A DNA stretch of 64,000 nucleotides, taken from NCBI GenBank assembly GCA_026315105.1, contig JAOYRU010002293.1:1-64000 (forward strand). Direction: 5' to 3'. Source of the stretch: Locusta migratoria. Its lineage: Eukaryota > Arthropoda > Insecta > Orthoptera > Acrididae. The notes beneath the pieces were generated by a model, which did no database searches, was not told where the DNA came from, and was given only the letters and a program-made list of their open reading frames with translations. The position numbers were made by a program, and so were the translations under genes. This document shows, one piece after another, positions 9,250-18,861 of this stretch (position 1 is the stretch's first letter; each line of letters begins with the position of its first letter).

Positions 9250-10117
9250 ATGTTCTCGATGTTCAAACGCTTGTCCCTGGCCACTGCCGCCCTGGCCTTC
9301 GCCGCTCACGCCGCCGCCGCAGAGCTGAAACTCGACGTCTACAACCCCGGCGAAGCCGCAATCTTCCCGGTCAGCTCGGTGCTGGTCAGCGGCGCCAAAG
9401 ACGCGATCCTGGTGGATGCGCAATTCGGCAAGGGCCAAGCCGAGCAACTGGTGCAAAAGATCCGCGCCAGCGGCAAGCACTTGACCACCATCTACATCAG
9501 CCATGGCGACCCGGACTACTACTTCGGCCTCGACACGCTCACCAGCGCATTCCCCGACGCCAAGGTGCTGGCGCCGCAACCGGTGGTCGACCATATCAAC
9601 GCCACCGTCGCCGGCAAGCTGGAATTCTGGGGCCCGAAAATGGGCGCCGACAAACCCGCCAAGACCATCGTGCCGCAGGCACTGCAAGGCCACAGCCTGA
9701 CCCTTGAAGGGCAACAGCTTGAGGTGATCGGCCTCGACGGCCCGCAGCCGGATCGCAGCTTTGTGTGGATTCCGTCGATCAAGGCCGTGGTCGGTGGCGT
9801 GGTGGTCGCAGAAAACATCCACCTGTGGATGGCCGATACCCAGGGCGCGCAATCCCATAAAGACTGGTTGGCAACCCTCAAACGTATTGAAGACCTGAAG
9901 CCGCAGACGGTGATTCCGGGCCATTACCTGGGCACGCCCTCCTTGGCTTCGGTGAAATTCACTGCTGACTACATCAAGGCCTTCGACATCGAGACCGCCA
10001 AGGCCAAGGATGCTGCCGCCTTGATCGCGGCCATGAAACAGCGTTACCCCCACCCTCGCCGACGAAAGCTCGCTGGAACTGAGCGCCAAAGTCGCCAAGG
10101 GCGAAATGAAGTGGTGA
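9250..10117 (+). pseudogene. Exported MBL-fold hydrolase, frameshifted near C-terminus
   Basis: Metallo-beta-lactamase-fold protein with a signal peptide (residues 1-24) and a Shine-Dalgarno AGGAG before 9250. The usual HxHxDH metal motif reads HGDPDY at about 85-90 and the later GHG reads GHY, so metal binding may be altered. Near 10048 a run of five C shifts the frame into arginine-rich nonsense ending at 10134. With four C the protein would end TLADESSLELSAKVAKGEMKW, in two pieces, with stop at 10115-10117, a natural ending of about 289 aa. So this is a +1 homopolymer frameshift or a sequencing error. Probably co-transcribed with the NmrA-like gene. Confidence 0.75.
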
Positions 10118-10151
10118 TTGGTTTAAACCCTTAACCCTGTTGGAGAACGTC

Positions 10152-10766
10152 ATGAGCAAGATCGCAATCATTGGGGCCACCGGCCGTGCCGGCAGCCAAC
10201 TGCTGGAAGAAGCGCTGCGCCGTGGGCATAGCGTCACCGCCATCGCCCGCAACACCGACAAGCTGGGTGTACGCCCAGGCGTCACGGTCAAGCAGGTCGA
10301 TGCCCTGGACGCCGACGCCCTGCAACACGCCATCAGCGGCAGCGACGTGGTGATCAGCGCCGCACACTTTGCCACCTTGCCCGCCAGCGCCGTGATCGGC
10401 CCGGTGAAAAAGGCCGGGGTCAAGCGCTTGCTGGTGGTGGGCGGTGCGGGTTCGCTGCTGCTACCGGACGGCAGCCGGGTGATCGACAGCCCGGGCTTCC
10501 CGGCAGAGTACAAGGCCGAAGCCAGTGCCGGGGCTGAATTCCTGGAAACGTTGCGTCAGGAAAAAGAGTTGGATTGGACGTTCCTGTCGCCTTCTGCTCT
10601 GTTCGATGGAACCGAGCGCACCGGTAAGTTCCGTCTGGGCCAGGATGATCTGCTGGTGAGCAGTGACGGTAACAGCTCGATCAGCTTTGCCGACTACGCG
10701 ATCGCCATGATTGATGAGGTTGAAACACCTAGACACTCGCGTCAGCGCTTCACCGTTGGCTACTGA
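10152..10766 (+). CDS. NmrA/SDR-type NAD(P)-binding oxidoreductase
   Basis: 204 aa Rossmann protein: IAIIGATGRAGSQ at residues 4-16 is the GxxGxxG nucleotide site, followed by a DALDADAL segment and VVISAA. It lacks the SDR YxxxK pair in its usual place, as in NmrA-like or flavin-reductase-like atypical SDRs. GGAG precedes the start at 10152. It lies about 35 bp behind the MBL-fold gene on the same strand, probably one transcript. Substrate unknown. Confidence 0.82.
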   Translation: MSKIAIIGATGRAGSQLLEEALRRGHSVTAIARNTDKLGVRPGVTVKQVDALDADALQHAISGSDVVISAAHFATLPASAVIGPVKKAGVKRLLVVGGAGSLLLPDGSRVIDSPGFPAEYKAEASAGAEFLETLRQEKELDWTFLSPSALFDGTERTGKFRLGQDDLLVSSDGNSSISFADYAIAMIDEVETPRHSRQRFTVGY

Positions 10767-10783
10767 CACCACGCGGTAAAAAA

Positions 10784-11228
10784 TGTGGGAGGGGGCTTGC
10801 CCCCGATAGCAGTGGATCAGGCAGATTATTTGTGACTGACACACCGCTATCGGGGCATGGGTATCTACACAACTTCTGGTACGCCGCCGGCCCCTGTGGG
10901 AGGGGGCTTGCCCCCGATGGCGGCCTCACAGCCGACCAGGATGTTCGGTTGGATCGAGTACATATCCATTGTTTAGGTGACGACCGCTATTGGTTCCGCC
11001 CTTATGGCGGGTCACTTTCGAAAAGCGCGAAAGTAACCAGCGCTCTTGCCCCACCACTCGGCACCTCGCCCAGGCTCGGTGTGCCCGTAATCCGACAGGG
11101 ATTTGGGGGGCCTGAGACCAAAAGCAGAGCAAGATCAAGAGCGGCTCGCTTCGCATCGTGGTTACTGACGGTCGCATGTCAGAGTTGTGTAGATACCCAT
11201 GCCCATCGGGGGCAAGCCCCCTCCCACA
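10784..11228. repeat. REPIN interrupted by a 352-bp element
   Basis: The outer parts, 10784-10854 and 11205-11228, are the two halves of a REPIN like those at 921 and 23821. The middle, 10853-11204, is a separate non-coding element listed on its own. This fills the 471-bp gap between the NmrA-like gene and the next LysR gene. I see no protein-coding gene in it. Confidence 0.7.
10853..11204. mobile_element. MITE-like element with 22-bp terminal inverted repeats
   Basis: Bases 10853-10874 and 11183-11204 are perfect inverted copies (core CATGGGTATCTACACAACT), bounding 352 bp without a transposase gene. Inside are a single REP (10896-10924) and a hairpin with CACTTTCG and CGAAAGTAA arms near 11021-11037. 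ATCGGG occurs just outside both ends (10849-10854, 11205-11210), which fits insertion into a pre-existing REPIN, though the copies are not perfectly flush. Confidence 0.6.
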
Positions 11229-11237
11229 TTTGAATCT

Positions 11238-12116
11238 TCAGTGCTGTGACTGCTGTGCCTGGCTCACTAGCCAGTCCATCAGGGCCAACAACCCGGCAGA
11301 AGGCACTTTCCCCGGCGGATACACCAAGTAATAGCCCATCCCCGTCGGCACCCGCAACTCAAACGGCATCGCTAGGCGTCCGGCCTTCAAGTCCTCGCCA
11401 ATCAACGCACGATCACCGATCGCCACGCCATTTCCCTGTGACGCCACCGTCATCGCCAAGTCCAGGGTTTCGAAATGAGGCCCCTGGTTCAGGTGACTCA
11501 AGTGCGTACCCGCCGCCTTCAACCACAACGCCCAATCCCGCTCGTCCCGCGTGGGATGCAACAGCACTTGTTGCTGCAGATCAGCCGGCGTGTGCAAGCC
11601 TGCCAGCAACGCCGGCGCGCACACCGGGGTCAGTTGTTCGTCGAACAAATGCCGTGCCTCGGCGGCCTGCTCGGCGATGGGTGCGTAGATCACCGCCGCG
11701 TCGAATCGTTCGCGGCGAAAGTCCACGGTAAAGGCCACGGTGGTGGTGAGTTCCACCGGCACATCCGGGCGCTCCTTCTGCCATTGCAACACGCGCGGCA
11801 GCAGCCAGCGTATGACGCAGGTGGGCGCCTTGAGTTGCAGGACCTCGCGGCGCCCGCCGATCTGCTCCACCGCCTCGTTGATCAAGCCGAACACCTGCTG
11901 CGCCCGTAACGCCCACTCGCCGCCTTCCTCGGTCAAGCTCAAGCCCCGCGCCTGGCGCAGGAACAAGGCATAGCCCAACTGGCGCTCCAACCCGGCGATC
12001 TGCCGGCTCACCGCCCCCTGGGTAATGTGCAGCTGCTCGGCGGCACGAGTGAAGTTGCAGCACTGGGCCGTGACCCAGAAAGTATGCAACGCGGGCAAGG
12101 GCGGAAGACGTTTCAT
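11238..12116 (-). CDS. LysR-type regulator (GcvA-like group)
   Basis: 292 aa from ATG 12116 (MKRLPPLPALHTFWVTAQ, the usual start of the GcvA-like group). HTH about 20-60 with FTRAAEQLHITQGAVSRQI. Effector domain ends YYLVYPPGKVPSAGLLALMDWL. It is divergent from the ThDP decarboxylase at 12228, 111 bp away, and so is the likely regulator of that gene. Confidence 0.9.
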   Translation of the reverse strand: MKRLPPLPALHTFWVTAQCCNFTRAAEQLHITQGAVSRQIAGLERQLGYALFLRQARGLSLTEEGGEWALRAQQVFGLINEAVEQIGGRREVLQLKAPTCVIRWLLPRVLQWQKERPDVPVELTTTVAFTVDFRRERFDAAVIYAPIAEQAAEARHLFDEQLTPVCAPALLAGLHTPADLQQQVLLHPTRDERDWALWLKAAGTHLSHLNQGPHFETLDLAMTVASQGNGVAIGDRALIGEDLKAGRLAMPFELRVPTGMGYYLVYPPGKVPSAGLLALMDWLVSQAQQSQH

Positions 12117-12227
12117 CGGGGCGCAGCCATGACGTGAGGACATGGCGAGTATGACTTTTTATCGTTTGTTGCCGCTACCGGCCTGCCGCTCCAATAGCGT
12201 CTCGAATCCATCACAAGAGCGACCTCT

Positions 12228-13865
12228 ATGGCGACCTGCGGCGAAGTATTGGTCAACCTCCTGGAAAACTACGGCGTGGACCAGGTGTTCGGCATTCCCG
12301 GCGTGCACACCGTGGAGCTGTACCGTGGCCTGGCGCGTTCCAACATCCGTCACGTCACCCCGCGCCATGAACAGGGCGCCGGTTTCATGGCCGACGGTTA
12401 TGCGCGCACCAGTGGCAAGCCCGGCGTGTGCTTCATCATCACGGGCCCCGGCATGACCAACATCACCACGGCCATGGGTCAGGCCTATGCCGACTCGATC
12501 CCGATGCTGGTGATTTCCAGTGTGCAGGCGCGCAGCCAATTGGGGGGCGGGCGCGGCAAGTTACATGAGCTGCCCAGCCAGAGCGCGCTGGTGGCAGGCG
12601 TGGCGGCGTTCTCCCATACCCTGATGTCGGCGGCAGAATTGCCCGGCGTGCTGGCGCGGGCGTTTGCGCTGTTCCAGGCCGGTCGGCCGCGCCCGGTGCA
12701 TATTGAGATCCCGCTGGATGTGTTGGTGGAGAACGCCGACGCCCTGATGGGCAGTGCACCGGTCAACGTGGCCCGCGCCGGGGCGGCACCGGCGGCGGTC
12801 AGGCAGATGAGCCGCTTGCTCGCCGCCGCCAAGCGCCCGCTGATCCTGGCCGGTGGCGGTGCTATCGATGCAGCGCCAGAACTGACCCGCCTGGCCGAAA
12901 CCCTCGGCGCCCCCTTGGCCCTGACTATCAATGCCAAAGGCCTGCTGCCTGCCGCACATCCTTTGTTGCTCGGCTCGACCCAAAGCCTGGCAGCCACCCG
13001 CGCCTTGGTCGCCGAGGCCGATGTGGTGCTGGCCATCGGCACGGAACTGGCGGAGACCGACTATGACGTGACCTTCGCCGGCGGTTTCGAAATTCCCGGC
13101 GCGCTGCTGCGGGTCGATATCGACCCGGACCAGACCGTGCGCAACTACCCGCCCCAGGTGGCGCTGGTGGCCGACGCGACAATCGCCGCCGAGGCCTTGC
13201 TCACCGAGCTGAACCGCCAGCCACTGCCACCGCGCCACGCCGAGTGGGGCGCAGCACGCGTCGCCCGTTTGTGGGCCGAACTGGCGCCCACCTGGGATGC
13301 CGCCACCCGCGCACAAACGCTGTTACTCCACACCATCCTGGAAGCACTGCCCGGCGCCGTACTGGTGGGCGACTCTACCCAACCGGTGTACAGCGGCAAC
13401 CTGACCCTGAACCTCGACCACCCACGCCGTTGGTTCAACTCATCCACCGGCTACGGCACCCTGGGATATGCCCTGCCCGCCGCTATCGGTGCCTGGCTGG
13501 GGCGCGGCGACGGGCAACCGGTGGTGTGCCTGATCGGCGATGGCGGCCTGCAATTCACCCTGCCGGAACTGGCCAGCGCCGTGGAAGCCCGCATACCGAT
13601 GATCGTGCTGTTGTGGAATAACCAAGGTTATGAAGAGATCAAGAAGTACATGGTCAACCGCGCCATCGAGCCGGTGGGCGTGGACATCTACACCCCGGAT
13701 TTCATCGGCATCGCCAGGGCAATGGGTTGCGCGGCAGAAAGCATCGATGGCGTCGAACCGCTGCGTGCGGCATTGCATGCAGCTGCTGCTCGCCCAGGGC
13801 CGACGCTGATTGAAATCGACCAGGGGCGGTGGGCGTTGACCAAGCCTGTAATCCGCTCTATCTAA
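12228..13865 (+). CDS. aruI: ThDP-dependent decarboxylase, AruI-like (5-guanidino-2-oxopentanoate)
   Basis: 545 aa of the acetolactate-synthase/decarboxylase superfamily. Pyrimidine domain with the catalytic Glu in RHEQGAGFMADGYAR (about residue 50); central domain about 190-320; PP domain with the GDG...N thiamine-diphosphate motif (GDGGLQF ... LLWNNQGYEEI) near 435-465. The closest known Pseudomonas family is AruI, which decarboxylates the 2-oxo acid of arginine in the transaminase route. The partner aruH is not adjacent, so an alternative 2-oxo-acid substrate is possible. A divergent LysR gene controls it by position. Confidence 0.72.
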   Translation: MATCGEVLVNLLENYGVDQVFGIPGVHTVELYRGLARSNIRHVTPRHEQGAGFMADGYARTSGKPGVCFIITGPGMTNITTAMGQAYADSIPMLVISSVQARSQLGGGRGKLHELPSQSALVAGVAAFSHTLMSAAELPGVLARAFALFQAGRPRPVHIEIPLDVLVENADALMGSAPVNVARAGAAPAAVRQMSRLLAAAKRPLILAGGGAIDAAPELTRLAETLGAPLALTINAKGLLPAAHPLLLGSTQSLAATRALVAEADVVLAIGTELAETDYDVTFAGGFEIPGALLRVDIDPDQTVRNYPPQVALVADATIAAEALLTELNRQPLPPRHAEWGAARVARLWAELAPTWDAATRAQTLLLHTILEALPGAVLVGDSTQPVYSGNLTLNLDHPRRWFNSSTGYGTLGYALPAAIGAWLGRGDGQPVVCLIGDGGLQFTLPELASAVEARIPMIVLLWNNQGYEEIKKYMVNRAIEPVGVDIYTPDFIGIARAMGCAAESIDGVEPLRAALHAAAARPGPTLIEIDQGRWALTKPVIRSI

Positions 13866-14003
13866 CGCTGCAGATCCGCCTCCCGCATCTGAAGTGCGCA
13901 ACGTCAGGCGCCTGCATTTTTTCAATAGCCCCAGCGACTTTCTGATTTGCCCCGCTCCTCCCATCCATGGCCTGATTCGCCCTTGTTCACTCAAGGCAGG
14001 CCC

Positions 14004-15191
14004 ATGGAAAACGTTCAGGCAAAACCCACCACCGCCGTCTGGCTGATGATCAGCGTGGTGCTGGTCGCCCTTAACCTGCGCCCGTCGATGGCAGCCGTGG
14101 GGCCGTTATTGTCGTCGATCCGCTTGGATGTGCCGTTGAGTTTCAGCAGCGCAGCCTTACTGACCATGTTGCCGGTCATGGCCATGGGCCTGGCAATGTT
14201 CTTTGGTATGGGCCTGGCCAAGCGCCTGGGCGAACATCGCAGCATTGTGCTGTCGTTGCTGGTGATTGGGCTGGCAACCTTGTCGCGGTTGTTCCTGGAT
14301 TCGGCATTGGAGCTGATCGTCAGCGCCATCGCAGCGGGTGTCGGCATTGCGCTGATCCAGGCGCTGATGCCGGCGCTGATCAAGTCGCGGTTCAGCGCTA
14401 ATGTCTCGTTATTCATGGGCCTGTATGTCACCGCGATCATGGGTGGCGCCGCGCTGGCCGCCTCGTTCTCACCGTTTGTACAAATGCAGACCGGCAGTTG
14501 GCGCATTGGCCTGGCAATCTGGGCAGCACTGGCGTTGCTGGCCCTGGTGTTCTGGTATGCCCAGCGCGCAGTCTTGCCGCCTTTACCCCAAGCCGGTTCA
14601 AGCGCGCAGGCCTCCTTTTTCGGCAACCGCCGCGCCTGGCTGCTGGCGATCTTTTTCGGCCTCGGCACGGCGTCCTACACCTGTGTGTTGGCGTGGCTGG
14701 CGCCGTATTACGTCGAACAGGGCTGGAGTGAACAGAATGCCGGCTTGCTGCTGGGCTTCTTGACCGCCATGGAAGTGATCTCGGGCCTGGTCACGCCGGC
14801 CATCGCCAACCGCCGCCAGGATAAACGCGCGGTAGTCGCGGTGCTGCTGGTGCTGATCATCCTGGGGTTCTGCGGCCTTATCCTGAGCCCCGGACACTGG
14901 AGCCTGCTGTGGCCATGCCTGCTCGGACTGGGAATTGGCGGCCTGTTTCCAATGAGCCTGATCCTGTCTCTTGACCACCTCGACAACCCGCGACGCGCCG
15001 GTAGCCTTACCGCGTTTGTGCAGGGCATCGGCTACCTGATCGCCGGCCTGTCGCCACTGATCGCCGGCATGATTCGCGACCAACTGGGCAGTTTTGAATG
15101 GGCCTGGTGGTCATTGACGGCGGTGATCGTAGTGATGCTGCTGATCGTTATCCGCTTCGATCCGAAGCATTACGCGCAACATATCCGCTGA
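14004..15191 (+). CDS. CynX/NimT-family MFS transporter
   Basis: 395 aa with about 12 hydrophobic segments and the family start LMISVVLVALNLRPSMAAVGPLL. CynX is the cyanate transporter of E. coli, and NimT-type members export nitroimidazoles. ATG 14004 follows AAGGCAGG; the upstream in-frame ATG at 13947 would add an odd hydrophilic leader. It is 11 kb from cynTS, so a role in cyanate uptake is open and the neighbouring AruI-like and LysR genes give no clear link. Confidence 0.8.
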   Translation: MENVQAKPTTAVWLMISVVLVALNLRPSMAAVGPLLSSIRLDVPLSFSSAALLTMLPVMAMGLAMFFGMGLAKRLGEHRSIVLSLLVIGLATLSRLFLDSALELIVSAIAAGVGIALIQALMPALIKSRFSANVSLFMGLYVTAIMGGAALAASFSPFVQMQTGSWRIGLAIWAALALLALVFWYAQRAVLPPLPQAGSSAQASFFGNRRAWLLAIFFGLGTASYTCVLAWLAPYYVEQGWSEQNAGLLLGFLTAMEVISGLVTPAIANRRQDKRAVVAVLLVLIILGFCGLILSPGHWSLLWPCLLGLGIGGLFPMSLILSLDHLDNPRRAGSLTAFVQGIGYLIAGLSPLIAGMIRDQLGSFEWAWWSLTAVIVVMLLIVIRFDPKHYAQHIR

Positions 15192-15328
15192 CGTCGTATT
15201 GCAAACATTATTTGTCCCACACATAACATTGAAGGGTCCTACAGAGCTTTCTATTGGTACGAGCGTTCCGTTAACATTTTGCCCAGTCTTGTACTGAGTT
15301 CGGTACAAAGGGTTTACGGACGAAACCG

Positions 15329-16270
15329 ATGCTAAACAGTAACTTGCTCAGAAAACTCGACATGCAGGACCTGATGGTGTTCATCGCCGTCTACGACCAG
15401 AGCAGCGTTACCGATGTATCCGAGACGCTGTTCGTCAGCCAGTCCACCGTGAGCTATAGCCTGAAGAAGCTGCGTACCAGCTTTGAGGATGAGCTGTTTA
15501 TCAACACGCGGGCGGGCATGCGCCCTACGTACAAGGCCACCACCATGTACGGGCATGTGCAGAAGATCCTGGAGAGCATCAACCTGTGTCACGCCGGTGG
15601 CCAGGCTTTCGACCCGACCCAACAGGCGGTGACCTTCAATGTGTGCGCCCCGGAATATTTCGAACAACTGATCCTGCCGCGCCTGCTCAAGCACTTCGAC
15701 CGCGCCGACCTGCCGGTGATCGTCAATGTGCAGAAGCTGGAAACCGATATTCCCGCCGACGACCTGCGCGAAGGCCGCCTGGACCTGGTGATCTGCTTCG
15801 GCCCGCACTTTCACCGCGCCCATAAAGACTTCAAGACCCAGATGCTGCTGGAGGACGACCTGGTCTGCGTATTTGACCAACGCTCGGCGCCCAGGGAGCA
15901 GGCATTCAGCTTGCAGTCTTTCGTTGAGCGGCGGCATGTATTCCCCACGCCTTGGACCTCCGACACCAACATGATCGACGGCTGGCTCGCGCGCCAGGCC
16001 CACAAGCGCCAGGTGATCGCACGGGCCAACAGCTACAGCGCCGCGTTGAAGATGATTACCGGCACGGATTTCATCGTCACCCTGCCCCGCCGCGTACAGC
16101 AACTGTTGGCAGCGGCGCCGGGGTTCGGTGTTTGCGAAGCCCCCAACGGTCTGCCGGGGTTCACCCTGGATATGCAGTGGAACGAAACCAATGGGCAGGA
16201 CAACGCCAACACCTGGTTTCGTGAGCAAGTGGTGAGGGCGTGTGAGGAACAGCTGCAAGCTGCAAGTTGA
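15329..16270 (+). CDS. LysR-type transcriptional regulator
   Basis: 313 aa. HTH about 20-65 (SVTDVSETLFVSQSTVSYSLKKLR) with the PRxT-like segment typical of the NodD/LeuO-like group, and an effector domain from about 100. It follows the CynX-like transporter on the same strand with 137 bp between, and faces a second LysR gene (end at 16287) tail to tail. Target and ligand unknown. Confidence 0.88.
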   Translation: MLNSNLLRKLDMQDLMVFIAVYDQSSVTDVSETLFVSQSTVSYSLKKLRTSFEDELFINTRAGMRPTYKATTMYGHVQKILESINLCHAGGQAFDPTQQAVTFNVCAPEYFEQLILPRLLKHFDRADLPVIVNVQKLETDIPADDLREGRLDLVICFGPHFHRAHKDFKTQMLLEDDLVCVFDQRSAPREQAFSLQSFVERRHVFPTPWTSDTNMIDGWLARQAHKRQVIARANSYSAALKMITGTDFIVTLPRRVQQLLAAAPGFGVCEAPNGLPGFTLDMQWNETNGQDNANTWFREQVVRACEEQLQAAS

Positions 16271-16286
16271 AAGCGCCCAGCAGTCT

Positions 16287-17219
16287 CTACTGTTGCTTTG
16301 AGCTCGGAGCTGGGAGTTTGTCGCTCATGAATGCCTCCAGCCGCGAGCGCATCCAGCGCTCCGCCGGGTCAGTGTCGACATGGCTGAGCCAGACCATCGA
16401 CAAGTCCAGGGTCGGGGTTTGGAACGGAAACGGCTCGCAGAACAGGTTCCCGCTGGCGGCCATGGCCTGGGCAGTGTAGTCCGGCAGGCTGGCGATCATG
16501 TCGGTGCCGGCAAGCAACGCCGGCAGCGAGCTGTATTGCGGCACCGAGAGCACCACATGGCGCTTGCGGCCCACCTCCGCCAGCCACTCATCGGCAAACC
16601 CGGCCACGTTGGCAGTGTGGGACACCAGCACATGGGGCCGTGCGCAATATTCGTCGAGGGTCAGCGGCGTGTCCGAGGCATCGGCGCGCAGCAGGCACGG
16701 GCGGATATGCCGCAACAGCTTACGCTTGGCATTCGCCGGCAGGCCGCGGGTCTGGGTGATGCCGACGGTGATATCGCCGGAAGCCAGCAGGTCGGGAATA
16801 CGCCAGTAATCCACATGCTGCACCACGAACACCACCTGGGGCGCTTCCTGGCGCAAGGCCCGCAGCAACGGTGGAAGCAGGCCGAACTCAACGTCATCGG
16901 ACAGGCCGATGCGAAAGGTCATGGTGCTGATGGAGGGGTCAAAATCGTGGGTCAGGCTCAGGGCCGATGACAGCGAATCGAGGGCCGGCGACAGGTGCTG
17001 GATAATTTCCTCGGCGCGGGCCGTGGGCTCCATGCGATGGCCGACGCGAATAAACAGTGGGTCATTGAACAAGGTACGCAGGCGGTTGAGGGCCGAGCTG
17101 ATAGTCGGCTGGCCAAGAAACAGCTTCTCGGCCACCCGCGTCACATTGCGCTCGAGCATCAGTGCTTCGAAGACCACCATCAGGTTGATATCGGCCTTGC
17201 GTAATTCATTGCGATTCAT
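16287..17219 (-). CDS. LysR-type transcriptional regulator
   Basis: 310 aa from ATG 17219 (MNRNELRKADINLMVVFEALM). HTH about 25-65 (NVTRVAEKLFLGQPTISSALNRLR), again of the NodD/LeuO-like group. It lies downstream of, and in the same direction as, the six-gene catabolic operon that ends at 17480. The 260-bp gap suggests its own promoter. Confidence 0.88.
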   Translation of the reverse strand: MNRNELRKADINLMVVFEALMLERNVTRVAEKLFLGQPTISSALNRLRTLFNDPLFIRVGHRMEPTARAEEIIQHLSPALDSLSSALSLTHDFDPSISTMTFRIGLSDDVEFGLLPPLLRALRQEAPQVVFVVQHVDYWRIPDLLASGDITVGITQTRGLPANAKRKLLRHIRPCLLRADASDTPLTLDEYCARPHVLVSHTANVAGFADEWLAEVGRKRHVVLSVPQYSSLPALLAGTDMIASLPDYTAQAMAASGNLFCEPFPFQTPTLDLSMVWLSHVDTDPAERWMRSRLEAFMSDKLPAPSSKQQ

Positions 17220-17279
17220 CGGCGCCTGCCCCTTTCCCCAAGACAAGCCGCAGTTTAGAAAGGCAGCGGGGCTGCGTCT

Positions 17280-17525
17280 ATGTGCGCACTGTTCATCCGC
17301 AGGCTTTGGGACTATAAATCAGCTCTTGAAGGTCACAGGTACACCGCCGTGCTGGTCATTTTCGCCTTAAGCATCCTGCTCAGCGGGGTTTTGCTCTGGG
17401 CCATCAAATTCATCGTCAACCCCACCGCCAGGACTTTGCTGCGCGTTTTTGTCGGTTTATGCCTGGCGGCGGTGGTGGCTTACCTGGTGCTGGCTTCCGG
17501 GTTTCCGACCTCGTTGCTGGTGTGA
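17280..17525 (+). CDS. Possible small two-TM membrane protein
   Basis: 81 codons, very hydrophobic, with two predicted membrane spans (about 22-43 and 52-78). It sits between two minus-strand genes, and its last 46 bases are antisense to the end of the MFS gene. There is no convincing ribosome-binding site at the ATG. Promoter DNA for the LysR gene at 17219 must lie in the same place. I rate it as weakly supported. Confidence 0.3.
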   Translation: MCALFIRRLWDYKSALEGHRYTAVLVIFALSILLSGVLLWAIKFIVNPTARTLLRVFVGLCLAAVVAYLVLASGFPTSLLV

Positions 17526-18805
17526 AGGGCCTCCTGGCCCTGGCGCAGGCGTAATGCCGACACTGCGGCCACCACCAACACCACGGCAATCACTTTCAAG
17601 CCGTTCATGGCATTACCGGTGCTCATCTCAATGGCGCCCATCACCGACGGCCCGACAAAGCCGCCCAACAACCCACACGCGTTGACGAAGCCCAACCCGC
17701 CCGCCAACGCCACGCCCTTGAGGCGCGAGGCCGGGTACAGGAACACGATCGACTGCACCACGAAGAACATCACCGCCGACAAGCAAAAGCCCAGCAGACT
17801 GAACACCGGCCCCGACACCGACGCAATGCCCAGTCCCAGCGCCATGGTCAGCAGCCCCGTGACCAGCAATCGACGGCAACGCCCGGGGGTGGTGGCAAAG
17901 CGTGGGATCAGTACCGCACCGAGTGCCGCCGCTATCCACGGCAACGAAGTCAGCAGGCCGACGCTCATGGTGCTCAGTTCACCGTATCGGCTGATGATGC
18001 TCGGCAGGAAAAAGATCACGGTATAGATGGTTATCTGATGGCAGAAGTACACGAAGATCGCCAGGAGGATTTGCGGCGTCAGCCAGTTTTTCAACGAATG
18101 ACCACCCTCCCCGGCACCTTCCTCGGTTTCCACGGCGATCCGCTGTTCGATACCGCGGGCTTCTTCGACCGACAACCACGGCGCCTTGCTCGGGCGATCC
18201 GGCAGCTTGCGCCACACCACCCAGGCAAACGCCACGGCAGGCAAACCTTCGAGCAGGAACATCCACTGCCAGCCGTGCCAGCCGAGCAGGCCATCCATGC
18301 GCATCAAGGCCGCGCCCACCGGGCCGCCGATGATGTTGGCAAAACACACGCCGAGCAGGAAATAACCCGTGGCTCGCGCCCGCTGTTCACGGTTGAACCA
18401 GTAGGTCAGGTACAGCATCACCCCGGGAAACAGCCCGGCTTCGGCGATGCCCAGCAACAAGCGCAAGACATAGAACGAGGTTTCGCCCTGCACAAACGCC
18501 ATCGCCGCCGAAATCAGGCCCCAGGTCACCATGATGCGGGCGATCCAGAAGCGCGCTCCGACTTTGTGCATGATCAGGTTGCTGGGGATTTCCGACAGTG
18601 CATAGGTCAGGAAAAACAGCCCGGCGCCCAACCCGTACGCGGCGGCGGAAATCCCCAGATCGACGTCCAGATGATGCTTGGCCAGGGCGATGTTGGTGCG
18701 GTCCAGGAAGCTCAGGATGTAGGCGATGATCAGCAGCGGCATCAGCTTGGCGAACATCAGTTTGTTCAGGGCCTGCGGTTCGCGGGCCGGGGTAGTGGTA
18801 TTCAT
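17480..18805 (-). CDS. ACS-family MFS transporter (organic anion uptake)
   Basis: 441 aa, 12 TM, with the anion:cation symporter signature SFLDRTNIALA near residue 32 and RLLLGIAEAGLFPGVMLYLTYWF in two pieces near 110-135. Such proteins import sugar acids, phthalate-type or similar anions. It is the last gene of the operon led by gntR, 56 bp after another MFS gene. Confidence 0.88.
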   Translation of the reverse strand: MNTTTPAREPQALNKLMFAKLMPLLIIAYILSFLDRTNIALAKHHLDVDLGISAAAYGLGAGLFFLTYALSEIPSNLIMHKVGARFWIARIMVTWGLISAAMAFVQGETSFYVLRLLLGIAEAGLFPGVMLYLTYWFNREQRARATGYFLLGVCFANIIGGPVGAALMRMDGLLGWHGWQWMFLLEGLPAVAFAWVVWRKLPDRPSKAPWLSVEEARGIEQRIAVETEEGAGEGGHSLKNWLTPQILLAIFVYFCHQITIYTVIFFLPSIISRYGELSTMSVGLLTSLPWIAAALGAVLIPRFATTPGRCRRLLVTGLLTMALGLGIASVSGPVFSLLGFCLSAVMFFVVQSIVFLYPASRLKGVALAGGLGFVNACGLLGGFVGPSVMGAIEMSTGNAMNGLKVIAVVLVVAAVSALRLRQGQEALHTSNEVGNPEASTR

Positions 18806-18861
18806 CGGGCACTTCCTCTTGGCGACCCGCCAGCCTGGCTGGGGGGCGCATCAATGTTGTT

